Of a stretch of DNA of 64,000 bases, positions 42,758-51,967 are shown piece after piece. Each line of letters begins with the position of its first letter. The stretch's first letter is position 1. Under the pieces are notes generated by a model, which was not told where the DNA came from, ran no database searches, and was given only the letters and a program-made list of their open reading frames with translations. Both the position numbers and the translations under genes were made by a program. This DNA is from Rhodoblastus acidophilus (GTDB lineage Bacteria > Pseudomonadota > Alphaproteobacteria > Rhizobiales > Beijerinckiaceae), in NCBI RefSeq assembly GCF_009720655.1, contig NZ_WNKS01000001.1, forward strand, positions 457,972-521,971, written 5' to 3'.

Positions 42758-45700
42758 ATGAATACCTCCCGACCGCTCCTCGCTTGCTGCTCGCTTTCGG
42801 CGATTCTGATCGGCGGAGGCGCGCCGGCGGCGCTGGCGCAGTCCCTTCCGGGCGGGTGCTACGCCGGGCCGTTCCCGCACAGCAATGCCGCGGCCATCCA
42901 CTGCATCCAGGCCTCGGGAATATCGGTCGCCGGCGATATCGCCAACGAAGCCACCGGCGCCGTCACGCCCGGCTCCCCCCTGGGCGTCGGAATACTCGTC
43001 AGGAACGCCGCCGTCTCAGGCTCGGTCGCCAATGCCGGCGTCATCGCCGCGCCCACGGGGGTCAGTCTGGTCAATGCTCGCGTCGCCGGCAGCCTGTCGA
43101 GCAGCGGAACGATCTCGGGCGGCGTCGGACTCAGGTTGGCCGGCGCCACGGTCGACGGCGGCGTCGTCAGCAGCGGGACGGTGAATGCGACCAGCGCCGG
43201 AATCCTGATCGACGCCGGAAGCGCGATCCGCACGGACCAGCCGGGCGTTCTGGTCAGCGGCCCGACCTTGCTCGGCGGCATCAGCAACGCCGGAACGATT
43301 TCCGCCCGGCAATGGGGTGTCGTCGCCGCCTACGCCTCGACCTTCAGCGGCGGCGTCAAAAATTCGGGCGCGATCACGGCGACCATGGACACAGTCAACG
43401 GATATCCGGCGGTCGGCGTGGCGGCGTTCAATTCCGGCGCCGTCAGCGGCGGACTCTCGAATGCGAAGACTGGCGTGATCGCTGTCACGGCGGCGGTGAC
43501 GGCGTCGGGGATCAGCGTCTGGAACGTCTCGTCCTTCTCCGGGGGGATGAGCAACGCCGGCGTCATCTCCGTGACCGAGATCAACGCGGGCGGCAGGATC
43601 GCCGGGGCGGCGGGCCTGGATGTCGGCTCCTACAACACCGGCTCCGGCGCGCTCGGCGGATCGCTCTTTACCGGCGGCATCGCCAACAGCGGATGGATCG
43701 ACGTCGTCGTCTTCAATTCCGGCGTCATCACCGGAGGCGCCGCCGGCGGCCTGTCGCTGCACGGGGTGAGCACATTCACCGGCGGGGTGGTCAACAGCCG
43801 GGATGGCGTCGTCATCGTGGACTTCACCAACGACGTTGGCGGAACGTCGGTCGGCGCCGCCGGCCTCGGGGTTCGCGGCACGCGCGCGACGGCCCTTTCC
43901 ACCAACACCGCCCGTTTCGAGGGCGGCGTGCTCAACGCGGGAACGATCGGCGTCAATGTCGTCAATCGAGGAACGGTCGCCTTCGGCCTCGCCGGCGTCG
44001 CCGTGAAGAATTTCGTGAGCTCTTCCGGCGGCGTCAGCAACGAGGCGGGGGGGCGGATCGCGGTCGAGGTCGCCAACACCGGCGCGGGCGGCAATATTTA
44101 CGGTGTCGGCGTGGGCGGCCCGGTGACCGGGTCGAGCGCCATTTCCATCGAGACCTATGCCGGCGGCGTGTCGAACGCGGGCGTGATCGCTGTCACCGCC
44201 AGCAATGCCGGAACGGTCAACAATGTTGCGGGCGTCTCGGTCAGCAATGTTTCGCGGTTCGACGGCGGTTTGACCAATTCCGGCGGGATCAGCGTGGCCG
44301 TCTCGGGTCCAGGCGCCTATAGCGGCGATGTCGCCGGCCTCAGGCTGGCCGGTGTCGCCAACTGGTCCGGCGCCGTCGTCAATTCCGGCGCCATTTCCGC
44401 TCCGGTCGGCATCGATATCGGCGCCAACGTCGGTTTCGCCGCCGGTTCTTCCATTGTGAACACCGGGACGATCATCGGCTCGGTGGCGGCGATCGACGCG
44501 AGCGCCGCCACCAGCCCGGTCACGATCAGCCAGGCCGGAGGCCTGCTGTCCGGCGCCGTCAAATTGTCGGCCCATGCCGACACGCTGACCGTTTCCGGAG
44601 GAACGCTCGCCGGCGATATCGTGGGACAGGGCGCTGCCGACACGGTGAATTTCGCCCCCGGCCCGGGACGGACGTTCACTTATGGCGCGCCCTACGGGTT
44701 TTCAGGCGTCAATCAGGTCAATGTCGCATCGGGAACGTTGACCCTCAATGGCGCCAACAGCGCGACAAACGTGACGGTGGCGCCCGGCGCGAAACTCGAA
44801 GTCGGCGACGCCGCCAAAGCGTCCGCGCGGCTGACCAGCGCTGGCGTCGATGTGTTCGGGGTGTTGGCGGGTCATGGCGCCGTTTCGGGTCCGGTCAAGC
44901 TGGAATCCGGCGCGACCCTGGCGCCGGGCGGCTCGGTCGGCGCGCTTACCGTCAATGGCGATGTCGCCTTCGCGTCGGGCGCCACCTACGCCATCGCGCT
45001 CTCTCCGACTGCGGCCTCGAAAACCCAGGTCAACGGCGCTGCGATCCTTGGCGGCGCGACGGTTTCGGTGACACCCGGCGTCCTGCTCGGCGCTCACGCG
45101 GCCCAAACCTTTACGATCCTCACCGCGACCGCGGGACTCCGTGACACCTTCAACCCGGCTGTCTCCGTCACGCAAAGCGGGCTGATGGCCGCTCCGAACC
45201 TCGGTTACGACGCCAAAAACGTTTTTCTCAACATCCCCGCCTATATCAGATGGCTCGACCTCGCGCCGGCGGCGCCGCGCAATGCGATCAGCGCCGCCAA
45301 TGCGCTGAACGGTTATTTCCTCACGGGCGCGACACCGCCGGCGCCCATCCAGGGGCTGGGCGCTCTCTCCGGCGCCGCTTTGAACGCGGCGGTCAACCAG
45401 GTCGCCGGGCAGCAGCAGGGCGCGGCGGAGCCTCTTGCGATCAAGGCCGGCGATCTGTTCCTCAGCCTCATGCTCGATCCGCATGCCGACGGGCGCGGAG
45501 CGGCGGCGGGAAGCGCGATGCCCTCCGCCGAAGCCCCCATTCGTGACGGCGCCGCCTTTCAATCCATCGCACCCACGGCGAATTCCCCCGTGTTCTGGGC
45601 GGGCGGCTATGGCGGCGGCGCGAGCTATGCCGGCGACGCCGCCAGCGGCGCGGCGCGCAATGTCGGTTCGATCTACGGCTATGCGGCCGGCGCGGATTAT

Positions 45701-46417
45701 CGCGTCGAGCCCAACGCCGTGGTGGGCGTGGCGATCGGCGGCGGCGGAACCGCGTTCGGCCTGGGGCAGGGCAGGGGCGGCGGCTCCGCGCAGATGGTCC
45801 AGGCGGGCGTCTATGGCGCGCTGCATTCGGGCCCGGCCTATGTCACCGGTGGTCTCGCCTTCACGGCCTTCGACTTCGCCACGAACAGGAGTCTTGCCGG
45901 CGTCGGGACGCAGCGCGGCGCGTTCAAGGCGGGCATGGTCTCGAACCGGCTCGAAGCCGGCTATGCCTTTCCGGTTTACGCCGCGCTGTCGGTCACGCCC
46001 TATGCGGCCAACCAGATCCAGGGCCTGTTCCTGCCAGGCTTCGGCGAAAGCTTCGGCGCGGACGCGGCCTTCTCGCTGAATTACGGCGGACGCGACGCCT
46101 ATGACGACCGCGTCGAACTCGGCGCGCGGTTCGACCTGCTCCAGCCCGCTTTTTCCAGCGGGCTGAAAATCTACGGGCGCCTCGCCTGGGCCCACAATTT
46201 CTATAATCTGGGACTGTCGAGCGTGTCGTTCGCCTCGTTCTCCGCGCCCTCCTTCCTCGTCTGTTCGGCGGCGCCCGCGCGTGACAGCGCGTTGGTCACC
46301 GCAGGCGCCGAATATTCCGTCGGCGACGGCTGGACCGTCTCCGCCAAATTCGAGGGCGAATTTGCGCGCACGGCGAATTTTTATGGAGCGACCGGGCAGA
46401 TCCGCAAGGCGTGGTGA
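42758..46417 (+). CDS. Large autotransporter adhesin
   Basis: The product is about 1219 aa. A signal peptide (LLACCSLSAILIGGGAPAALAQ) is followed by a long passenger of repeated NSG/GGVxNAG/ITV-type strands (GGVSNAGVIAVTASNAG, SGAVVNSGAISAP), typical of a right-handed beta-helix. The PATR-like linker is in the 650-800 region (GTLTLNGANSATN, APGGSVGALTVNGD), then a translocator barrel (about 960-1219) ending IRKAW. It is secreted by type V self-transport and probably mediates adhesion or aggregation. ATG 42758 has no clear ribosome binding site; in-frame ATGs at 42671 and 42689 are weaker because they displace the signal peptide. Confidence 0.9.
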   Translation: MNTSRPLLACCSLSAILIGGGAPAALAQSLPGGCYAGPFPHSNAAAIHCIQASGISVAGDIANEATGAVTPGSPLGVGILVRNAAVSGSVANAGVIAAPTGVSLVNARVAGSLSSSGTISGGVGLRLAGATVDGGVVSSGTVNATSAGILIDAGSAIRTDQPGVLVSGPTLLGGISNAGTISARQWGVVAAYASTFSGGVKNSGAITATMDTVNGYPAVGVAAFNSGAVSGGLSNAKTGVIAVTAAVTASGISVWNVSSFSGGMSNAGVISVTEINAGGRIAGAAGLDVGSYNTGSGALGGSLFTGGIANSGWIDVVVFNSGVITGGAAGGLSLHGVSTFTGGVVNSRDGVVIVDFTNDVGGTSVGAAGLGVRGTRATALSTNTARFEGGVLNAGTIGVNVVNRGTVAFGLAGVAVKNFVSSSGGVSNEAGGRIAVEVANTGAGGNIYGVGVGGPVTGSSAISIETYAGGVSNAGVIAVTASNAGTVNNVAGVSVSNVSRFDGGLTNSGGISVAVSGPGAYSGDVAGLRLAGVANWSGAVVNSGAISAPVGIDIGANVGFAAGSSIVNTGTIIGSVAAIDASAATSPVTISQAGGLLSGAVKLSAHADTLTVSGGTLAGDIVGQGAADTVNFAPGPGRTFTYGAPYGFSGVNQVNVASGTLTLNGANSATNVTVAPGAKLEVGDAAKASARLTSAGVDVFGVLAGHGAVSGPVKLESGATLAPGGSVGALTVNGDVAFASGATYAIALSPTAASKTQVNGAAILGGATVSVTPGVLLGAHAAQTFTILTATAGLRDTFNPAVSVTQSGLMAAPNLGYDAKNVFLNIPAYIRWLDLAPAAPRNAISAANALNGYFLTGATPPAPIQGLGALSGAALNAAVNQVAGQQQGAAEPLAIKAGDLFLSLMLDPHADGRGAAAGSAMPSAEAPIRDGAAFQSIAPTANSPVFWAGGYGGGASYAGDAASGAARNVGSIYGYAAGADYRVEPNAVVGVAIGGGGTAFGLGQGRGGGSAQMVQAGVYGALHSGPAYVTGGLAFTAFDFATNRSLAGVGTQRGAFKAGMVSNRLEAGYAFPVYAALSVTPYAANQIQGLFLPGFGESFGADAAFSLNYGGRDAYDDRVELGARFDLLQPAFSSGLKIYGRLAWAHNFYNLGLSSVSFASFSAPSFLVCSAAPARDSALVTAGAEYSVGDGWTVSAKFEGEFARTANFYGATGQIRKAW

Positions 46418-46501
46418 GCGCGACTCCTCAGAGCGAAACAGCTTGACAACAATGCTGGCGCGCGCACAGACGAAAACAGCCTCATTCAAGCGGAGTGGAT
46501 C

Positions 46502-47653
46502 GTGAGCGACGCTGGCGGCGGCCCAGATCTCGTCGCGCCGTCCGGGGGCGCAACCGAACGGCTCGACTTTCTCGACGCCATCCGGGGCATGGCCGCGCTC
46601 TGGGTCATGGTCTTCCATCTCAAAATCGTGCTGGAGGGGATCGGCGCTTCGCCCCTGCCGATCTGGCTCGAACCTGTCGGCTTCGGCGCACTGGGCGTCT
46701 CCCTGTTCTTCGTCGCCAGCGCCTTTTCTCTTTTTTTTGCTCTCGCGCGCCGAAAAGACCGTTCCTCGCGAAAATTCTACATTCGCCGATTTTTTCGCAT
46801 CGCGCCGCTGTTCTACGTTTTCACGGTCCTGTCTTGCCTCGGCCCCGATTTCGGACCGCCCAGCGATTTTTTCGGGCGCGTTCTCACGGCGAGCTTTCTC
46901 TTCAACCTGTTGCCGGGATACCAGATCGGCGCTGTTTACGCGGGCTGGTCCGTCGGGGTCGAAATGGTTTTTTATGTGCTGTTTCCCGCGATTTTCCTGG
47001 TCGTGAATACGTTGGAGCGGTCCGTGGCGGCCTGGATCGCCGCCGCGCTTTTGTTGTGGCCCCTCGACGCGGGGCTGCGCTGGCTCATGGCGTCGTATTT
47101 TTCACATCTGACCAGATATCCGACGTTCGACCTGATCTTTTTCGCCCGTTTCCTGCCTGTCTTCATGATCGGCGTGATCGCGTTCCATGGCGGCTTCGCG
47201 CTGAAAAAACTGGAGCGATCCCGCGAAATCGGCGCCGGCCTGCTGCTGGCTGCGCTCCTCGGGCTGCTGGCCTTCTTTTATCTGTGGCGCGGCGACGGTC
47301 TGACGGAATTGGCGAGAACGCATCTGCCTTGGCCGCTGATCGAACAGTCGATCATTTTCGGCGCGTTCCTGGTCGGGCTGATGAACGCGCCCTCACGCCT
47401 GCTGGTCAATCGTTTCACCTGTTTTTTGGGAACGCTCAGCTATTCCATCTATCTGGTTCATCTCCCGCTGATCATGAATTTCAAGCCCCTGTACAAGAGC
47501 GTCCTTGCTCTGAGCGACGACGGCGGCGTTCAATATATCGCCTGCGCGATCCTGACCTTCCTCGTTCTGATTCCGGTCGCGGGTCTGACCTATGTTCTGA
47601 TCGAGCGGCCTGGGATTCGTCTGGGCCGCCTGATGGCCGACGCCCTTCCCTGA
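46502..47653 (+). CDS. Acyltransferase-3 family membrane protein
   Basis: The product is 383 aa with about ten membrane segments. Family motifs are LDFLDAIRGMAALWVMVFH (with the conserved Arg/His), RFFRIAPLFY and GWSVGVEMVFYVLFP. It transfers acyl (often acetyl) groups from cytoplasmic donors to surface sugars. GTG 46502 has a CGGAG ribosome binding site 6 bases upstream. It starts the glycan locus. Its 3' end overlaps the convergent gene at 47393 by 261 bases. Confidence 0.92.
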   Translation: MSDAGGGPDLVAPSGGATERLDFLDAIRGMAALWVMVFHLKIVLEGIGASPLPIWLEPVGFGALGVSLFFVASAFSLFFALARRKDRSSRKFYIRRFFRIAPLFYVFTVLSCLGPDFGPPSDFFGRVLTASFLFNLLPGYQIGAVYAGWSVGVEMVFYVLFPAIFLVVNTLERSVAAWIAAALLLWPLDAGLRWLMASYFSHLTRYPTFDLIFFARFLPVFMIGVIAFHGGFALKKLERSREIGAGLLLAALLGLLAFFYLWRGDGLTELARTHLPWPLIEQSIIFGAFLVGLMNAPSRLLVNRFTCFLGTLSYSIYLVHLPLIMNFKPLYKSVLALSDDGGVQYIACAILTFLVLIPVAGLTYVLIERPGIRLGRLMADALP

Positions 47654-48847
47654 CGGCGCAGCGGGTTCGACCGAAGACGACAGCGCCGCCGTCCGGGTTT
47701 CAAAATAGGCCTTGGCCAGCGCGGCGCCGCGCCGGCGCAGCGGCGTTTCGAGGAAGCGAAAATTCAATTCGGCGAGGCCGACGCAAAGGACCAGGGCCGT
47801 CAGGATGAAGCGCAAGGTCAATGTTCCGTCGAGCGTCGCGCCGGCGGGCGCCAGCGCCGACCAGATATGGCGGGTGGCCAGATAGACCGGCAGATGGACG
47901 ATGTAGAGGGCGTAGGAGCGCGACCCCATCCAGACCAGAACGTCTTTCGCGCGGCCGGGCGGGAACAGGTAATTCCGGTCGAACGAGGCGATGAACACCA
48001 TGACGGCCGAGACCAGACCGACCGCGCCGATGGAGAAGGGGAGCACCCGCCCGGAGGCGAAGGCCGCGTTGAGGAACAGCAGAAAAAGAATCGCCGTCAC
48101 CGACAGCCAGGGACGGTTCTTGAAGAACACGGGTTCGAGCAGCAGGCGATAATGGCGGCGCTCCGCGGCGAGCGCGATGAGCACGCCGAGGACCAGCGCG
48201 TCCGAGCGCAAGGCGAACCCAAGGCTCCACATCGGGCGCGGCAAGAAAATCTGGATGAGCGCGCAAAGCAGCAGGGCAGGCGCCAGCCAGCTCTTGCGCG
48301 ACCGGAACAGCAACAGGACCAGCGGCAGGCAGAGATAGAACTGCTCTTCGAGCGACAGGCTCCAGTAATGCAGCAGCGGCGGAAAATGCAGCGCCGACAG
48401 GCCGGCGACATATTGCTCGATATTGGCCACGCCCGTCGCGGCGGCGACAATGGAGGGCAGGCCAGCCGCGAGCCCGCCCCACAGCGGCGACAGCAGGCAC
48501 ACCACGCCGATCCAGAACAGCGAGGTCGGCCAGATGCGCCAGACGCGGCGAATCCAGAAGGCGACGAAAGCGGCGACCAGTTCGGCGCGGCTTTTCGAAG
48601 CGCGCCAGCTCTTCAGCAGGCCGCGCGCGATGACGAAGCCCGACACGGCGAAAAACATGTCCACGCCGCCCCAGAAGGCGAGGACGCCGTCTTGCCCCGG
48701 GTTCCAGAACAGCAGAAAGCCTCGATGTTGGTAGAGCACGAACATCACCGCCGCCGCGCGCAACACCTCAATGTCCGAGATAATTCCTTTCCGGTCCCCA
48801 GCCTTCTCCTGCAAAACCCCTCTCCCGCGTCGCGGCGCTGACGCCAT
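47393..48847 (-). CDS. Acyltransferase-3 family membrane protein with an antisense C-terminal extension
   Basis: The core (about 35-370) has DIEVLRAAAVMFVLYQH, FFAVSGFVIARGLL and YWSLSLEEQFYLCLPLVLLL, and ends in LNFRFLETPLRRRGA, the normal end of the family. The frame then continues about 100 hydrophilic residues, mostly read antisense to the neighbouring acyltransferase, before stopping at 47393. The natural stop has probably been lost or is missing. ATG 48847 is chosen because the frame upstream would run into the methyltransferase region. It is likely an O-acetylase for the same polysaccharide as the genes at 46502 and 49658. Confidence 0.82.
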   Translation of the reverse strand: MASAPRRGRGVLQEKAGDRKGIISDIEVLRAAAVMFVLYQHRGFLLFWNPGQDGVLAFWGGVDMFFAVSGFVIARGLLKSWRASKSRAELVAAFVAFWIRRVWRIWPTSLFWIGVVCLLSPLWGGLAAGLPSIVAAATGVANIEQYVAGLSALHFPPLLHYWSLSLEEQFYLCLPLVLLLFRSRKSWLAPALLLCALIQIFLPRPMWSLGFALRSDALVLGVLIALAAERRHYRLLLEPVFFKNRPWLSVTAILFLLFLNAAFASGRVLPFSIGAVGLVSAVMVFIASFDRNYLFPPGRAKDVLVWMGSRSYALYIVHLPVYLATRHIWSALAPAGATLDGTLTLRFILTALVLCVGLAELNFRFLETPLRRRGAALAKAYFETRTAALSSSVEPAAPSGKGVGHQAAQTNPRPLDQNIGQTRDRNQNEEGQDRAGDILNAAVVAQSKDALVQGLEIHDQREMNQIDGIAERSQKTGETIDQQA

Positions 48848-48979
48848 TTCGAGTTGGCGATGGTCGCAGGCGGCGCGTGCGCTGACAAGGTCGCGCCTGA
48901 GGGCTGCGCTGCGTCCGCCTGTCGCGATTGACTTAGTCCCGGGGAACCGCCGACAATGGCCCGCTGCAAGGGAAAAGCC

Positions 48980-49750
48980 ATGAATTTCGTCTGCAATCTG
49001 TGCGGGACGCGCAATGCGTTCGATCCCGCCCTCGCTCATCGCGAACTCATCCCTTGCGCGGGCTGCGGCTCAAACGCGCGGCTGCGCGGCATTTTTCGCG
49101 CGGTGCAGGATCACGTCATCAAGGGACGGGATTTGAAACGCGACGCGGCGGCCCTTCGCCAGATTCGCGGCTTCGGCTTTTCCGACGCGCAGCAATATTC
49201 CGAGACTCTGAAGCGATTTTTCTCATACCGGAACACGTATTACCACAAGAAGCCGCTCGTCGATCTGCTCGACTTCTCGACCTTTTCCGACCGCGACTGC
49301 GACTTCATCGTCTGCACCGATGTGATGGAGCATGTCACCGGCGACCTCGACACCGCCTTCGGCAACCTTCGAAAAGCCCTGAAGCCGGGCGGCGTGCTGA
49401 TCTTTTCCGTTCCCTATCTGGAAGGCGACGAGACCATCGAACATTTCCCCCATCTTCACGAATGGAAGCTGGCGCAGGTGGGCGAGCACTGGTTCCTCAA
49501 CAATGTCCGCAAGGATGGAACGCCGGAATCCTTCACCGCGCTGCATTTTCACGGCGGACCGGGCGCCGTGCTGGAAATGCGGATGTTCGGGGAGGGCGAC
49601 CTGTTGCGCCGGCTTACGCGCGCCGGCTTCTCTTCCGTCGTGACGCTCGACCCCGATCTAGCGGACATCGGCTACGTCTGGCCTTACGTCGTCCATCGCG
49701 ACGACCACGCCGGGCGCCGGATGAAGGGCGCGGTGATGGTCTGCGCTTGA
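48980..49750 (+). CDS. Class I SAM methyltransferase with N-terminal zinc ribbon
   Basis: The product is 256 aa. An N-terminal CxxC pair (CNLCG, then CAGCG about 20 residues later) is likely a zinc site. The methyltransferase core has RGFGFSDAQQY (degenerate SAM motif I), DFIVCTDVMEHV and LKPGGVLIFSVPYLEG. ATG 48980 follows AAGGGA by 5 bases. It probably methylates a sugar or glycan terminus in this polysaccharide locus. Its 3' end overlaps the convergent acyltransferase gene by 93 bases. Confidence 0.85.
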   Translation: MNFVCNLCGTRNAFDPALAHRELIPCAGCGSNARLRGIFRAVQDHVIKGRDLKRDAAALRQIRGFGFSDAQQYSETLKRFFSYRNTYYHKKPLVDLLDFSTFSDRDCDFIVCTDVMEHVTGDLDTAFGNLRKALKPGGVLIFSVPYLEGDETIEHFPHLHEWKLAQVGEHWFLNNVRKDGTPESFTALHFHGGPGAVLEMRMFGEGDLLRRLTRAGFSSVVTLDPDLADIGYVWPYVVHRDDHAGRRMKGAVMVCA

Positions 49751-50890
49751 GCGCCCGCGCAGGCGCTCCGCCAGACGCGCGCCATAGGCGCGAAGCGGCG
49801 TCTCGTAATAGCGATAGCTCAGGGCCGCCAGGAGGAACAGCAGCGGCGCGGCCGTGGCGTAGAAGCGCAGCGTGTAAGAGGCGTCAAATCCGAGGGGCCC
49901 GGGCGGAGTCAGCCGGAACCACAGCTCGCGCGTGGCGAAATAGACGGGAATGTGGATGAGATAGAGACCGTAGCTGCGCGCGCCGATCCACACCATCGCC
50001 CGCTTGAACGCGCCGGGCGGGCAAATGTAATCGCAGTCGAACGAGGCGAGCAGCGCCAGGGCGGCGCAGCACAGCGCGATCAGTCCGATGCGGTAGCGGA
50101 AAAATTGCAGCGGCGAGGAGGCCAGCGCCGTGGCGCAGCCCAGCAGCGTCAGCACCAGAGCCGCCCGCGCAACCCGCCTGTGCCCAGAGAACCATCGCGC
50201 CACGGCGCGGTAGCTCGGGCGAAACGACCAGATGGCGATGAGCACGCCCAGGCACACCGCGTCGATGCGCAGGCTCATGAGAAGAGGCCCGCGCATCGTC
50301 GAAAACTGCGCGAGGACGAGCAGCGTCAGCGGGATCCACAGCCAGCGGCGGAACAGCAGCGCCAGGAGCGGCAGGAGCAGATAGAACTGCTCCTCCAGCG
50401 ACAGGCTCCAGTAGACGAAGCTGACGCCGTAATAGGAGCCGTGGGCGAATTTGTCGGCGAAGCGGAAATTGGCGTAGTCGAACACGCCGGCCAGCGTCGC
50501 CCAGACGTTCTCCCTCAGGTCGCCGAAGGCGCCGGAGTTGTTGAAGAAGGCGCAGGCCAGTAGGCTGACGGACAGCCACAGCCAGGCGGCGGGAAACAGG
50601 CGAAAGGCGCGCCGAACCCAGAAAGCCAGAACCGTGCGCCGCGCCTCGCCGGCGCCTTTCGTCGCGGCGAGCGACGGCAGCAGGCCGCGGGCGATGACGA
50701 ATCCGGAAATGGCGAAGAACAGATCGACGCCGATCCAGAGCTGAAAATGCTCTTCGATCCGCTCCAGCGCGTGGCTGCGCCAGACGATCAGATTTCCGGA
50801 CAGATGATGGAAAATGACGAAAAGCGCCGCGACGGCCCGAAGCACCTCGATATCGCCAATCTTCGCCGACCTCCCGAATGCTCCGCCCAT
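49658..50890 (-). CDS. Acyltransferase-3 family membrane protein
   Basis: The product is 410 aa with about ten membrane helices and is a close paralogue of the gene at 47393 (GDIEVLRAVAALFVIFHH, DLFFAISGFVIARGLLPS, YWSLSLEEQFYLLLPLLALL). It is a probable O-acetyltransferase of surface glycan. The C-terminus after RYYETPLRAYG runs about 45 extra residues antisense to the methyltransferase gene, a shorter version of the extension seen in its paralogue. Confidence 0.88.
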   Translation of the reverse strand: MGGAFGRSAKIGDIEVLRAVAALFVIFHHLSGNLIVWRSHALERIEEHFQLWIGVDLFFAISGFVIARGLLPSLAATKGAGEARRTVLAFWVRRAFRLFPAAWLWLSVSLLACAFFNNSGAFGDLRENVWATLAGVFDYANFRFADKFAHGSYYGVSFVYWSLSLEEQFYLLLPLLALLFRRWLWIPLTLLVLAQFSTMRGPLLMSLRIDAVCLGVLIAIWSFRPSYRAVARWFSGHRRVARAALVLTLLGCATALASSPLQFFRYRIGLIALCCAALALLASFDCDYICPPGAFKRAMVWIGARSYGLYLIHIPVYFATRELWFRLTPPGPLGFDASYTLRFYATAAPLLFLLAALSYRYYETPLRAYGARLAERLRGRSSADHHRALHPAPGVVVAMDDVRPDVADVR

Positions 50891-50951
50891 GCTCGCCCCT
50901 TATCGCCAAGCCAGAGAAACCAGCTTGGCGGGGCCGTGTAAAGCGTGAAGC

Positions 50952-51719
50952 TCAGGTCTTGCGGGCGACCACCCCATATTGGCTGGCCGCGCAGTCGCGC
51001 AACCGGTCGGCGTCGACCCCGTAGAGGCCGGCGAAGAAGGGCAGGGCTTCGGGGCGGAAATAGCAGAACGGCCGCTGGTTCACGATGGTCAGGCCGGCCC
51101 GGTCGATGTCGGCGGCGAGGGACTGTTGCGAAAACAGCCGGACCGGAATGCCCGCGTGCTGGCCGGCGATGTCGTGGGCATAGGCGTCGAAGGCCTGTTT
51201 GCCGCGACACGCAGGCTCCCGCTGGGTGGTGAAACGTTCCTCAAGGAAATGCGTGGTTGCGACCACACCGACGCCGTCCACGGCGAGAAGGGCGGCGAGA
51301 TCGTCGAGAAGGGCGGCGCAGACATCGGTGGCGACGTGCTGGAGCACCATCGACACGATGATCAGATCGAAGCGGTCTTCGGGATGGCGGGCGCGGTAAT
51401 CGGCGCTTGTCCCGTTGAGGATGCGAACTTTCGCCTCGTCATGATGGCCCCTGTGGCAGGCGGCGAAGCGCTCCACGTCGGGTTCGAGCGCGACCATCAA
51501 GCCGGCCTTCGCCTTCACGAGGTCGACGATGCGCCCCAGGCCCGCTCCGATTTCGAGGAAGCGCCCCCCCGCCTTGCAGTGCGCCAACACGCGCAGGAGA
51601 CCGAGGTAATCCTCCTCGATGTCGCCGTCGCCCACCCGGCTGGTGAACGACTTGACGAATGCGTTCAACTCGGCGTCGGACGCGTTGTATTTATAGGCTT
51701 GGTCCTGGGCTTGCGTCAT
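50952..51719 (-). CDS. SAM-dependent methyltransferase
   Basis: The product is 255 aa, a class I fold: FLEIGAGLGRIVDLVKAKAG (SAM motif I), VALEPD (acidic residue for the ribose), FDLIIVSMVLQHV. ATG 51719 has a GGAG element 5 bases upstream; the longer frame to 51773 is less likely. It sits in the glycan locus, 61 bases from the acyltransferase gene on the same strand, so sugar methylation is the likely role. The target is unknown. Confidence 0.87.
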   Translation of the reverse strand: MTQAQDQAYKYNASDAELNAFVKSFTSRVGDGDIEEDYLGLLRVLAHCKAGGRFLEIGAGLGRIVDLVKAKAGLMVALEPDVERFAACHRGHHDEAKVRILNGTSADYRARHPEDRFDLIIVSMVLQHVATDVCAALLDDLAALLAVDGVGVVATTHFLEERFTTQREPACRGKQAFDAYAHDIAGQHAGIPVRLFSQQSLAADIDRAGLTIVNQRPFCYFRPEALPFFAGLYGVDADRLRDCAASQYGVVARKT

Positions 51720-51795
51720 CGGGGCTCCGGCATGCGACCGGGCCACATTGGCGCGCGGGGCGCCAGAGGGCAATGGTTCGCGGCAGGCCGCCTCA

Positions 51796-51811
51796 TCCGT
51801 AGGATTACGGA
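51796..51811. promoter_or_regulatory. 16-bp palindrome TCCGTA-N4-TACGGA upstream of the main glycosyltransferase operon
   Basis: TCCGTAGGATTACGGA matches 42631-42646 at 14 of 16 positions, with identical half-sites and spacing. It lies 156 bases before the start at 51968, in the divergent gap with the methyltransferase gene. It suggests one shared regulator for the adhesin and glycan genes. Confidence 0.55.
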
Positions 51812-51967
51812 GTCGACGCGCTTCTGGGTCTTGGCTATTCGAGCATTTCGTGCTCGGCTACGTAAGGTCCCAGATCGCACCTGCGAGTTCTTTTTGGCGC
51901 CTCATGGGCGGCTCGACGAGCGCAATCTGACCAGAGATCGGCGACGCCACGCGGCTTGGTGAGGACA

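Noticed and set aside
46443..46448. TTGACA as a promoter for the first acyltransferase gene
   Set aside because: No acceptable -10 sequence lies 16-18 bases downstream (ACAGAC at the right distance).
44702..46618. 638-codon minus-strand frame opposite the adhesin barrel
   Set aside because: It is a GC-bias shadow with no recognisable domain; the + strand has a clear autotransporter barrel.
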